Below the pieces are notes generated by a model that ran no database searches, had not been told where the DNA came from, and was given only the letters and a program-made list of their open reading frames with translations. Both the position numbers and the translations under genes were made by a program. Positions 57,962 through 64,000 of a DNA stretch of 64,000 bases are shown one piece after another. Origin of the DNA: Dehalococcoidia bacterium. Its GTDB lineage: Bacteria > Chloroflexota > Dehalococcoidia > DSTF01 > WHTK01. The first letter of the stretch is position 1; every line of letters starts with the position of its first letter. Where the stretch lies: contig WHTK01000010.1 in the NCBI GenBank assembly GCA_009377745.1, positions 1-64,000 on the forward strand, in the 5' to 3' direction.

Positions 57962-59767
57962 ATGGCAGCCGATAGTTACTGGAGCAGGATGACAACGGCG
58001 AGACTAAGACGGCGGCGGCTGCTTCAGGCCGGCGCAGGGACGGCCGCAGGCGCCCTGGCCTTGAGCCTCATCGGCTGCGGTGGCGGGGACGGCGAAGACG
58101 ACGCTACCAGCCTCGTCAGCAAGCCCGTCGATACCACGGACAAGGCCGTGAAGGGCGGGACTTATCCCGGCCATATCACCGGCAACATTGTCCAGTTCAA
58201 CACAGAGCGTCAGGGAGCGGATGCGACAGCGGCCAATCATGGCTACAGCCGCATCGTAAAGTTCAAGTCAATCAAGTACCCGGAGCCGCGGCTCTCGGTT
58301 GTCGAGGGTGATGCCGTCACCGGCTGGGAGGTCTCCGGCGATGGCCTGACCTACACCTTCAAGATGCGGCCCAACCAGAAGCTGGACCCTCGGCCACCGA
58401 CCAGCGGACGCTTGCTCACATCCCAGGACGTGAAGTTCAGTTGGGACCGCTTCGCCAGGATCAATGCCTACCGCACCAGCCTGGCCCACGCGTCCGACCC
58501 ATCCGCCCCGGTGATGAGCGTTGAGGCGCCGGACAACAACACCTTCGTGATGAAGCTGGCTTATCCGTACGCGGGGCTGCTGCCTCAGTTCTGCTTCACG
58601 CGCCACGTTGTCATCCTGCCGGTGGAGGCGGACGACAAGTTCAAGACCGGCGAGGAGATGCGCGGCTCCGGCGCCTGGCGGCTGAAGGAGTACGTACCCA
58701 GCGCCCGCATTGTCTACGAGCCGAACCCGGACTGGTACGACCACGGCAAGATGCTGCTGGGCCAGAAGAGTCTGCCGATCCTGAGCGAGTACAGCGCCCT
58801 GCTGGCCCAGTTCCGCACCGGCGCCATCGCCACAATGACGGTGAATGCCGAGGACGTGCTCTCGACGAAACGGGACCTGCCGGAGCTGACGATGATCGCC
58901 GATGAGGAGCACTCTCAGGGCGGTTCGAACATCCGCTTTGGCTTCCTGCCGGAGTCGCCCTTCCATGACGTCCGCCTGCGCCAGGCGATCTCGCTGCTGA
59001 TGGACCGAGACCTGCTGATCGACACGTTCTACAACTCGCAGCAGTTCGCCGACGCCGGCCTCGAGACCTCACGTCGCTGGCACACCGTCATACCGGCCGG
59101 CTACGACGACTGGTGGCTCGACCCACAGGACGAGAAGGCCTTCGGCGCCAACGCCCGCTATTACAAGCACGACCCGGCGGAGGCCAAGAAGCTGGTCTCG
59201 GCCGCGACGGGTGGCAATCCGGTGGAGACGAACTGGATCTGGACCGCCAACGGCTACGGGCCGGACTTCCAGCGCCTTGCGGAGGTCCTGCACCAGATGT
59301 GGGAGGAGAGCGGCAGCTTCAAGCTGACGACGGTTAACCCTGACTACACGTCAGAATGGGACCCGAAGTACAACCGCAATCAAGGCCGCTACTCCGGCCT
59401 GGCCCTGGGTTCGGCCGGCAGCGGCACGCCGGACGTGGACGGTCAGATCGTCGCCCGGCTGCAGGGCGGTCATGCCCGCACCGGTCACGTTGCCGCCAAT
59501 GGCAAGCTAGACCAGACGCTGGAGAAGTTCGTTGCCGACCAGCGCAAGGAGGCCGACTTCAACAAGCGCCAGTCAATCATCTACGAGATGCAGCGCTACT
59601 GCGCCAAGGAGATGTACTACCTGATGGAGGCTGGAGAGTCGCTGGGCTTTTCGCTGGCCTGGCCCTGGCTCGGCAACTTCCGCGTCTACCGTGCCGGCAC
59701 CGGCGGCGCAGCATCGACGGAGATCGAGCCCTTCTACTGGATCGACGAATCGGAACGCAAGGCTTAG
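57962..59767 (+). CDS. family-5 solute-binding lipoprotein, copy 2
   Basis: A 601-residue paralogue of the divergent gene. It has the same N-terminal layout (SYWSRM, RRRRLL, LSLIGC with Cys39). The binding-protein blocks are VSGDGLTYTFKMRPNQKLDPRPPTSGRLLTSQDVKFSWDRF and FYWIDESER near the end. Tat-exported lipoprotein, ligand unknown. The isochorismatase-fold gene follows 80 bp downstream in the same direction. Confidence 0.9.
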   Translation: MAADSYWSRMTTARLRRRRLLQAGAGTAAGALALSLIGCGGGDGEDDATSLVSKPVDTTDKAVKGGTYPGHITGNIVQFNTERQGADATAANHGYSRIVKFKSIKYPEPRLSVVEGDAVTGWEVSGDGLTYTFKMRPNQKLDPRPPTSGRLLTSQDVKFSWDRFARINAYRTSLAHASDPSAPVMSVEAPDNNTFVMKLAYPYAGLLPQFCFTRHVVILPVEADDKFKTGEEMRGSGAWRLKEYVPSARIVYEPNPDWYDHGKMLLGQKSLPILSEYSALLAQFRTGAIATMTVNAEDVLSTKRDLPELTMIADEEHSQGGSNIRFGFLPESPFHDVRLRQAISLLMDRDLLIDTFYNSQQFADAGLETSRRWHTVIPAGYDDWWLDPQDEKAFGANARYYKHDPAEAKKLVSAATGGNPVETNWIWTANGYGPDFQRLAEVLHQMWEESGSFKLTTVNPDYTSEWDPKYNRNQGRYSGLALGSAGSGTPDVDGQIVARLQGGHARTGHVAANGKLDQTLEKFVADQRKEADFNKRQSIIYEMQRYCAKEMYYLMEAGESLGFSLAWPWLGNFRVYRAGTGGAASTEIEPFYWIDESERKA

Positions 59768-59847
59768 CCTCAGACTGAGATTGGTGCGGGCGTCAGCGCT
59801 CTCTATGCTGGCGCTGCTTCTGCGACGAAGCCAGGAAAGGAAGAACC

Positions 59848-60414
59848 GTGAGCGAATCAGCGCCCGAGAAGTTGGCAGTGATCATCCTCGATATGGCGAG
59901 GGGCTACGGCTGGCTGCCCGGCAGCTACGGCTACGAGATGGTCGCGCGCGTCCGCCGCCTGAAGGACGCCGCCCTTGCCGCCGGCGTGCAGGTGTTCCAC
60001 GTCCACAGTTTGCGGCGCCCTACCGACAACGTGCCTAACATGTCGATGAAGGTCGGCACCACAAACCTGGAAGTCATACCGGAGCTGGAGCCTACCGATC
60101 AGGACATCTTCATCTACAAGCGCTATCTCAGCGGCTTCTCTCACAACGACCTCGACTACACTCTGCGCACAATGGGCATCCAGAAGGTCCTCCTTGCGGG
60201 GGCGTCCACGGACAACACCGTGCTCTGGACTGCGGCCGATGCCTTCCAGAACCGCTACGGCGTCGTCATCGTCGAAGATTGCACGATGGTGCACCGTCAG
60301 ACTGAGCCGCCGGAGGCGCAGACGGGCGCCATCCGGATCATCCGCAACGTCCTGCACGGCGAGATCCTCTCCCTAGAAGAAGCGATAACCAAATACCTCT
60401 CGCGCCGGGACTAA
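59848..60414 (+). CDS. isochorismatase-fold protein lacking the catalytic cysteine
   Basis: A 188-residue cysteine-hydrolase-fold protein. Asp15 (ILDMARGY) and Lys91 (IYKRYLSGF) of the usual triad are present, but the cysteine position is Thr124 (STDNTVLWTAADA). It may use Thr or water, act as isochorismatase-type without Cys, or be a non-catalytic partner. GTG 59848 follows AGGAAAGGAAG. Downstream of solute-binding gene 2 in the same operon. Confidence 0.85.
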   Translation: MSESAPEKLAVIILDMARGYGWLPGSYGYEMVARVRRLKDAALAAGVQVFHVHSLRRPTDNVPNMSMKVGTTNLEVIPELEPTDQDIFIYKRYLSGFSHNDLDYTLRTMGIQKVLLAGASTDNTVLWTAADAFQNRYGVVIVEDCTMVHRQTEPPEAQTGAIRIIRNVLHGEILSLEEAITKYLSRRD

Positions 60415-60436
60415 TAATCTGCCGGCGAGATTCGTC

Positions 60437-60500
60437 GAAGTTTTGCTTATCGCTGCATAACCTTCTCGGCGTCGTCAGGCTCGCCGGGGACTGCTACATT
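60437..60500 (+). promoter_or_regulatory. promoter and operator of the second isochorismatase-fold gene
   Basis: TTATCGCTGCATAA (60447-60460), 11-bp gap, TCGTCA (60472-60477), 17 bp, TACATT (60495-60500). Nearly the same sequence and spacing as upstream of solute-binding gene 2. Confidence 0.8.
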
Positions 60501-60606
60501 GACGGCGTTCCGGCCACTTGCAGTGACAGGACGCCAACATGCCCAAACAGAACGGCTAAACTAGAGCATCGGCCAGCCCAAGTTTGGCATCGGAAGGTAA
60601 GGGAAC

Positions 60607-61260
60607 ATGCTCACGACCCTTGCGGAGAAAGTAGACCCGCGAAACGCCGCGCTGATCGTCGTCGATTGGCAGAATGACTTCTGCCTGCGCAACGCCGGTG
60701 AAGGGCCGGACAGCAACGCTCGGCCCCTGGATGGAGTGCCGGAGGCGACTGCCCGGCTGCATCAGATTATCGCAGAGGGCCGCAAGGCCGGCCTGCCGAT
60801 CATCTACATCGCAACGGTGCATGGGCCGGACGTGGACTCCGAGGTCTGGATCGAGCGGCGGCGCGATCGCGATCACTTTCGGCCGCTGGAAGGGTCCTGG
60901 GGGGCACGGCTCCACGGCGGACTGACCCCGGCTGAAGACGAGCCGGTCGTGATCAAGCATCGCTGGAGCGCCTTCATCAACACGGAGCTGGAGGCGGCGC
61001 TCAACGCTCGCGGCGTGAAGTCGCTGATCATGGCCGGGACGTCCGCTAACGGCTGCGTCGAGAAGACGGCCCTGGACGGCTTCCAGCTCGACTACTACGT
61101 CGTCGCCACCGATTGCATGGCGACCTCGCACCCGGACGCGCGCAGCATGAAGGAGGTCTTCTCCTTCGGCGCCGTCGCCACTGCGGATGAGATCATTGCT
61201 TGCTGGTCAGAAGCCGGCGCAGAGAAATCCGCTTCGAGGACAGCCGCAGGGCAGGTTTGA
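60607..61260 (+). CDS. isochorismatase-fold cysteine hydrolase (amidohydrolase type)
   Basis: A 217-residue hydrolase with a complete triad: Asp20 (VVDWQNDF), Lys117 (VIKHRWSAF) and Cys150 (TSANGCVEKTA), preceded by a cis-peptide-type region. This is the arrangement of nicotinamidase, ureidoacrylate and N-carbamoyl hydrolases. Substrate unknown. Preceded by its own promoter and operator. GGTAAGGGA lies about 4 bp before the ATG. Confidence 0.9.
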   Translation: MLTTLAEKVDPRNAALIVVDWQNDFCLRNAGEGPDSNARPLDGVPEATARLHQIIAEGRKAGLPIIYIATVHGPDVDSEVWIERRRDRDHFRPLEGSWGARLHGGLTPAEDEPVVIKHRWSAFINTELEAALNARGVKSLIMAGTSANGCVEKTALDGFQLDYYVVATDCMATSHPDARSMKEVFSFGAVATADEIIACWSEAGAEKSASRTAAGQV

Positions 61261-61284
61261 GCTTGGGCCCAGCTTGCTCTTGGA

Positions 61285-61695
61285 CTACTGAACGGTTAGC
61301 TGACCGCTCATGACGCTGCGGCCGTGCAGGGTGCAGTAGAACGTGTAGCTCCCCGCGGCAGCGCTGAACTGTATCGCCGTTGACTGACCGGCGTTGAGCT
61401 GGACGTCCACGACGTTATCAATCGTGAAGGTGTGAGGCGAGGGTCCCATGTTACGCGTAGCGATCGCGACCTGCCCGGCCGGCACCGTCAGCGCAGCGGG
61501 GCTGTAGCTGAAGTCGGCAACGCTGATCGAGGGTCCGGATGGCGCCGGGTTGGCGGCCGTGGTGGTTGGGTTCGTGGGCGGCGGCGCAGTAGGCGCTCCG
61601 CTGGTTGGGCTACTATCGTCATCGCCACCGCAGGCTATGAGTAAGATGGCGAGTGGGACGAAACCGAGACAGAGGACACGATTTACAAGCTTCAT
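61285..61695 (-). CDS. cupredoxin-like lipoprotein
   Basis: A 136-residue lipoprotein (lipobox LLIAC, Cys22) with a Pro/Thr linker and a type-1 copper domain. The ligands are visible: His88 (PSPHTF), Cys121, His124 and Met129 (CTLHGRSVM). A small electron carrier at the cell surface; partner unknown. The ribosome-binding site AAGGAGGT is 4 nt before the ATG. Confidence 0.88.
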   Translation of the reverse strand: MKLVNRVLCLGFVPLAILLIACGGDDDSSPTSGAPTAPPPTNPTTTAANPAPSGPSISVADFSYSPAALTVPAGQVAIATRNMGPSPHTFTIDNVVDVQLNAGQSTAIQFSAAAGSYTFYCTLHGRSVMSGQLTVQ

Positions 61696-61698
61696 ATC

Positions 61699-61728
61699 AC
61701 CTCCTTGAGATAGGCTACCTAAGGAGGT
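61699..61728 (-). promoter_or_regulatory. hairpin that can sequester the cupredoxin ribosome-binding site
   Basis: In the mRNA, ACCTCCTT (61728-61721) is perfectly complementary to the AAGGAGGT site (61706-61699), with a 14-nt loop. When paired it would hide the ribosome-binding site. Confidence 0.6.
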
Positions 61729-61755
61729 ACGCCACGCCGGGCGTGGGAGATTGGT

Positions 61756-62550
61756 TTAAAGGCCGATCAGCTTATCGAGGCCGATGACGAGCTCCCGGCG
61801 CTTCATGACCTCGCGGGTGGCCAGCAGGACGCCGGGGATGAAGGACTCGCGGCCGGTGGAGTCGTGGCGGATGCGCAGCGTCTGACCCAGACCACCGAGT
61901 GCGACCTCCTGGTGCGCGACGAAGCCGGGCATGCGCTGGCTGTGCAGGGCCACCCCCTCATAGACGGCGCCGCGGGCGTTGGGCAGGGTGTCCTTCTCCG
62001 GGTCGGTGTGCTCGAAGGGCTTGCCACGGGCAGCGACCATCTCTTGCGCGGTGGCGATGGCGGTGCCGGAGGGAGCATCGGCCTTCTTCTCCTGGTGCAT
62101 CTCCGTGATCTCGGCGAAGTCAAAGTAGCCGGATGCGAGCTTGGCCATGTGGATCATCAACACCGCGCCGATGGCAAAGTTGGGCGCGACGACGGCGCCG
62201 ATGCCCTGGGCCTTGCAAGACGCCTCCAGCTCCTTGAGAAAAGCCTCGCTGAGGCCGGTGGTGCCGATGACGACCCGTACGCCGCGCTGGAGGGCGGCAG
62301 GGGCGACCTCGGCCGTCCAGGCGGCGTTGGTGAAGTCGATGAGGACGTCCGGCTTGACGAGGTCGAGGAGGGCGCCGGGGTCTTTGCCGAGAGGGATGGA
62401 GCCGCTGCCGTCGGGAAGACGTACGGAGTCCGCGTCGGAGAACTTCTCGATGACGCCGGCGGGCTCCAGGCCGGGCTCACGCAGGACGCCGGCCAGGACC
62501 TCTCGGCCCATGAAGCCGGTGCCGCAAACGGCGACGCGTATCTTGTCCAT
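61756..62550 (-). CDS. dapB: 4-hydroxy-tetrahydrodipicolinate reductase
   Basis: A 264-residue DapB for lysine and diaminopimelate synthesis. NAD-binding GTGFMGREV is at the N-terminus. The active-site block EMHQEKKADAPSGTA, with its conserved His/Lys region, and SHQRMPGFVAHQEVALGG near the C-terminus fit the family. ATG 62550 follows GGAGGGG; the upstream 7 codons are dropped. A terminator separates it from pnp. Confidence 0.93.
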   Translation of the reverse strand: MDKIRVAVCGTGFMGREVLAGVLREPGLEPAGVIEKFSDADSVRLPDGSGSIPLGKDPGALLDLVKPDVLIDFTNAAWTAEVAPAALQRGVRVVIGTTGLSEAFLKELEASCKAQGIGAVVAPNFAIGAVLMIHMAKLASGYFDFAEITEMHQEKKADAPSGTAIATAQEMVAARGKPFEHTDPEKDTLPNARGAVYEGVALHSQRMPGFVAHQEVALGGLGQTLRIRHDSTGRESFIPGVLLATREVMKRRELVIGLDKLIGL

Positions 62551-62575
62551 TAGCAGGCCCCTCCGCCGCATATGG

Positions 62576-62606
62576 TAAGGCCCGGGTCAATTTAGCCCGG
62601 GCCTTA
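62576..62606. terminator. terminator hairpin between pnp and dapB
   Basis: Perfect 11-bp stem TAAGGCCCGGG / CCCGGGCCTTA with a 9-nt loop, 12 bp after the pnp stop. T-tract is weak. Confidence 0.7.
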
Positions 62607-62617
62607 GGTTGTCCTGG

Positions 62618-64000
62618 TTAGCGTCCCATGGGCGGGCGCGGACCACGGGGGGCACCGCCGTTGGGGCCGCCACGGTTGCCGCCACCACCACCGCGGGGCG
62701 GGCCGCCACCTCCACCGGGACGGGGGCCGCGGCGGAAGCCACCCTGGCCGCCTTGCATCGGCGGGCGGGGGGAGCGCATGGGCGTGAGGGTGGAGGTACG
62801 GCGAGTCATCGGCGAGGGGATCTCGCCGGGGTGCTCCTCGTCCAGGTCCTCCGGCGTCGTGCCTTCCAGGATGGCGCGGCGGGAGAGGTTGATGCGGCCG
62901 AGGTTATCAATCTCCAGGACCATGACGGTGATCTCGTCGCCGACCTTGACCACGTCCTCAACGCTGGGGACGTGGTAATCGGCCAGCTCACCGATGCGGA
63001 CGAGGCCTTCCTTGCCGGGCATGATCTCGACAAAGGCGCCGAAATCGACGGTGCGAGTGACACGGCCGGTGTAGGTCTGGCCGACCACGGCCTCGCGGGT
63101 GAGACCTTCGATGATGGCGATGGCGCGGCGGGCGTTCTCCTCGTTGGTGGAGCCGACGAAGATCGAGCCATCGTCCTCGACATCGACGGTGCACTTGGTC
63201 TCTTCGATGATCGAGCGGACCATCTTGCCGCCGGGGCCGATGACGACACCGATCTTCTCGCGCGGGATTTGGATGCGGTACATGCGCGGCGCGTAGCGGG
63301 AGAGCTCCTTGCGCGGTACCGAGATGGCCTCGTTGAGCTTGCCTAGGATGACCAGCCGGGCCGTGCGGGCGCGGCCGACGATCTCCTCGATCTGGGGCAT
63401 GGTGAGGCCGTGAATCTTGAAGTCCGCCTGGACGGCGGTGATGCCGCCCTCGGTGCCGGCGACTTTGAAGTCCATATCGCCGAAGAAGTCCTCAACGCCG
63501 GCGATATCGGTGAGGATTTTGTACTCATCGCCTTCGCCGGTGATCAGGCCCATGGCCACGCCGGCCACCGGCTCCTTGATCGGCACGCCGGCGTCCATCA
63601 GCGCCATGGTGGCGGCGCAGATGCTGCCCTGGGAGGTGCTGCCGTTGCTGCCGAGCACCTCAGAGACGATGCGGATGGTGTAGGGGAACTCGCTCTCCGG
63701 CGGGATAACGGGCTCCAGGGCGCGCTCGCCGAGGGCGCCGTGGCCGATCTCGCGGCGGCCGGTACCGCCGAGGCGGCGGGCCTCACCGACGGAGAAGGGC
63801 GGGAAGTTGTAGTGGTGCATGAAGCGCTTCTTCTCCGCCGGGGAGAGAGTATCGAGCTTCTGCTGCATGCTCATGGGGCCAAGGGTTACCACGGAGAGGA
63901 CCTGGGTCTCGCCGCGCTGGAAGAGACCGGTGCCGTGGGTACGGGGCAGGATACCGACATCGCAGGTGATGGGGCGGAGCTCATCGACGGCGCGGCCATC
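62618..64000 (-). CDS. pnp: polyribonucleotide nucleotidyltransferase, 3' part (5' end outside the window)
   Basis: PNPase degrades RNA 3' to 5'. The window holds the second PH domain onward: [11 protein letters not shown]...[43 protein letters not shown]. The KH domain ([15 protein letters not shown]), the S1 domain ([31 protein letters not shown]) and a C-terminal tail follow. The tail (about the last 60 residues) is rich in Gly, Arg and Pro ([17 protein letters not shown]), longer and more RGG-like than usual. The reading frame runs through 64000, so the start lies outside. Confidence 0.95.
   Translation of the reverse strand, partial: DGRAVDELRPITCDVGILPRTHGTGLFQRGETQVLSVVTLGPMSMQQKLDTLSPAEKKRFMHHYNFPPFSVGEARRLGGTGRREIGHGALGERALEPVIPPESEFPYTIRIVSEVLGSNGSTSQGSICAATMALMDAGVPIKEPVAGVAMGLITGEGDEYKILTDIAGVEDFFGDMDFKVAGTEGGITAVQADFKIHGLTMPQIEEIVGRARTARLVILGKLNEAISVPRKELSRYAPRMYRIQIPREKIGVVIGPGGKMVRSIIEETKCTVDVEDDGSIFVGSTNEENARRAIAIIEGLTREAVVGQTYTGRVTRTVDFGAFVEIMPGKEGLVRIGELADYHVPSVEDVVKVGDEITVMVLEIDNLGRINLSRRAILEGTTPEDLDEEHPGEIPSPMTRRTSTLTPMRSPRPPMQGGQGGFRRGPRPGGGGGPPRGGGGGNRGGPNGGAPRGPRPPMGR

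Overview
The window comes from a GC-rich bacterium whose gene content fits the Chloroflexota, possibly a Dehalococcoidia-type lineage. The reasons are a long beta' subunit with a coiled-coil insertion, HrcA/CIRCE heat-shock control, a Gram-positive-type LexA box, DUF5667 and SWIM proteins, and many proline/threonine-linked lipoproteins. This assignment is inference from protein character, not from a search.

Layout. 1-145: a 60-bp tandem hairpin repeat. 0.2-10 kb: an FAD-dependent reductase, then rpoC and rpoB on the minus strand. 10.6-18 kb: accessory metabolism (PLP enzyme, cytochrome P450, SDR, Rieske protein with a divergent Fe-S-type regulator) among dispersed repeats. 18-25 kb: recA / GIY-YIG / recX, a membrane glycosyltransferase, yggU, a yggS-proC-yggT operon and two small proteins, one under an apparent LexA box. 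25.25-32.44 kb: an apparent genomic island bounded by a 23-bp direct repeat of the tRNA-Val 3' end. It carries a split LigD (ligase + polymerase), a DinB-like protein and three decayed genes. 32.5-35.3 kb: a lipoprotein with an apparent CTG start, a secreted phosphatase-fold lipoprotein and a methyltransferase. 35.3-40.4 kb: the hrcA-grpE-dnaK heat-shock cluster, interrupted by an AT-richer gene resembling abortive-infection AbiGi proteins. 40.5-44.4 kb: fabH, folC, fabF. 44.5-53 kb: a SWIM zinc-finger gene behind an attenuator-like hairpin, a diguanylate cyclase, an epimerase, an ECF sigma factor with a DUF5667 membrane partner, a repeat-rich coiled-coil protein with a degenerate-GGDEF membrane protein, and UspA. 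53.2-61.3 kb: a LysR regulator, an amidase, two divergent family-5 solute-binding lipoproteins and two isochorismatase-fold hydrolases. 61.3-64 kb: a cupredoxin, dapB and the 3' part of pnp.

The most striking unexplained signal is in 53-61 kb. Three promoters there share one architecture: a TTAT-N6-ATAA palindrome 11-12 bp upstream of a -35 box, then 17 bp, then a TA(C/G)ATT -10 box. They drive the two binding proteins (with the amidase and the first hydrolase) and the second hydrolase. A LysR gene is close by, so this looks like a small regulon for uptake and hydrolysis of amide-type compounds. No permease genes are present.

Other second-look items are the tRNA-Val island and its decay, the AbiGi-like gene in the heat-shock operon, the LexA-controlled 40-residue zinc-ribbon protein, the CTG-start lipoprotein, the attenuator before the SWIM gene, and a 37-bp repeat that supplies the recX start codon.
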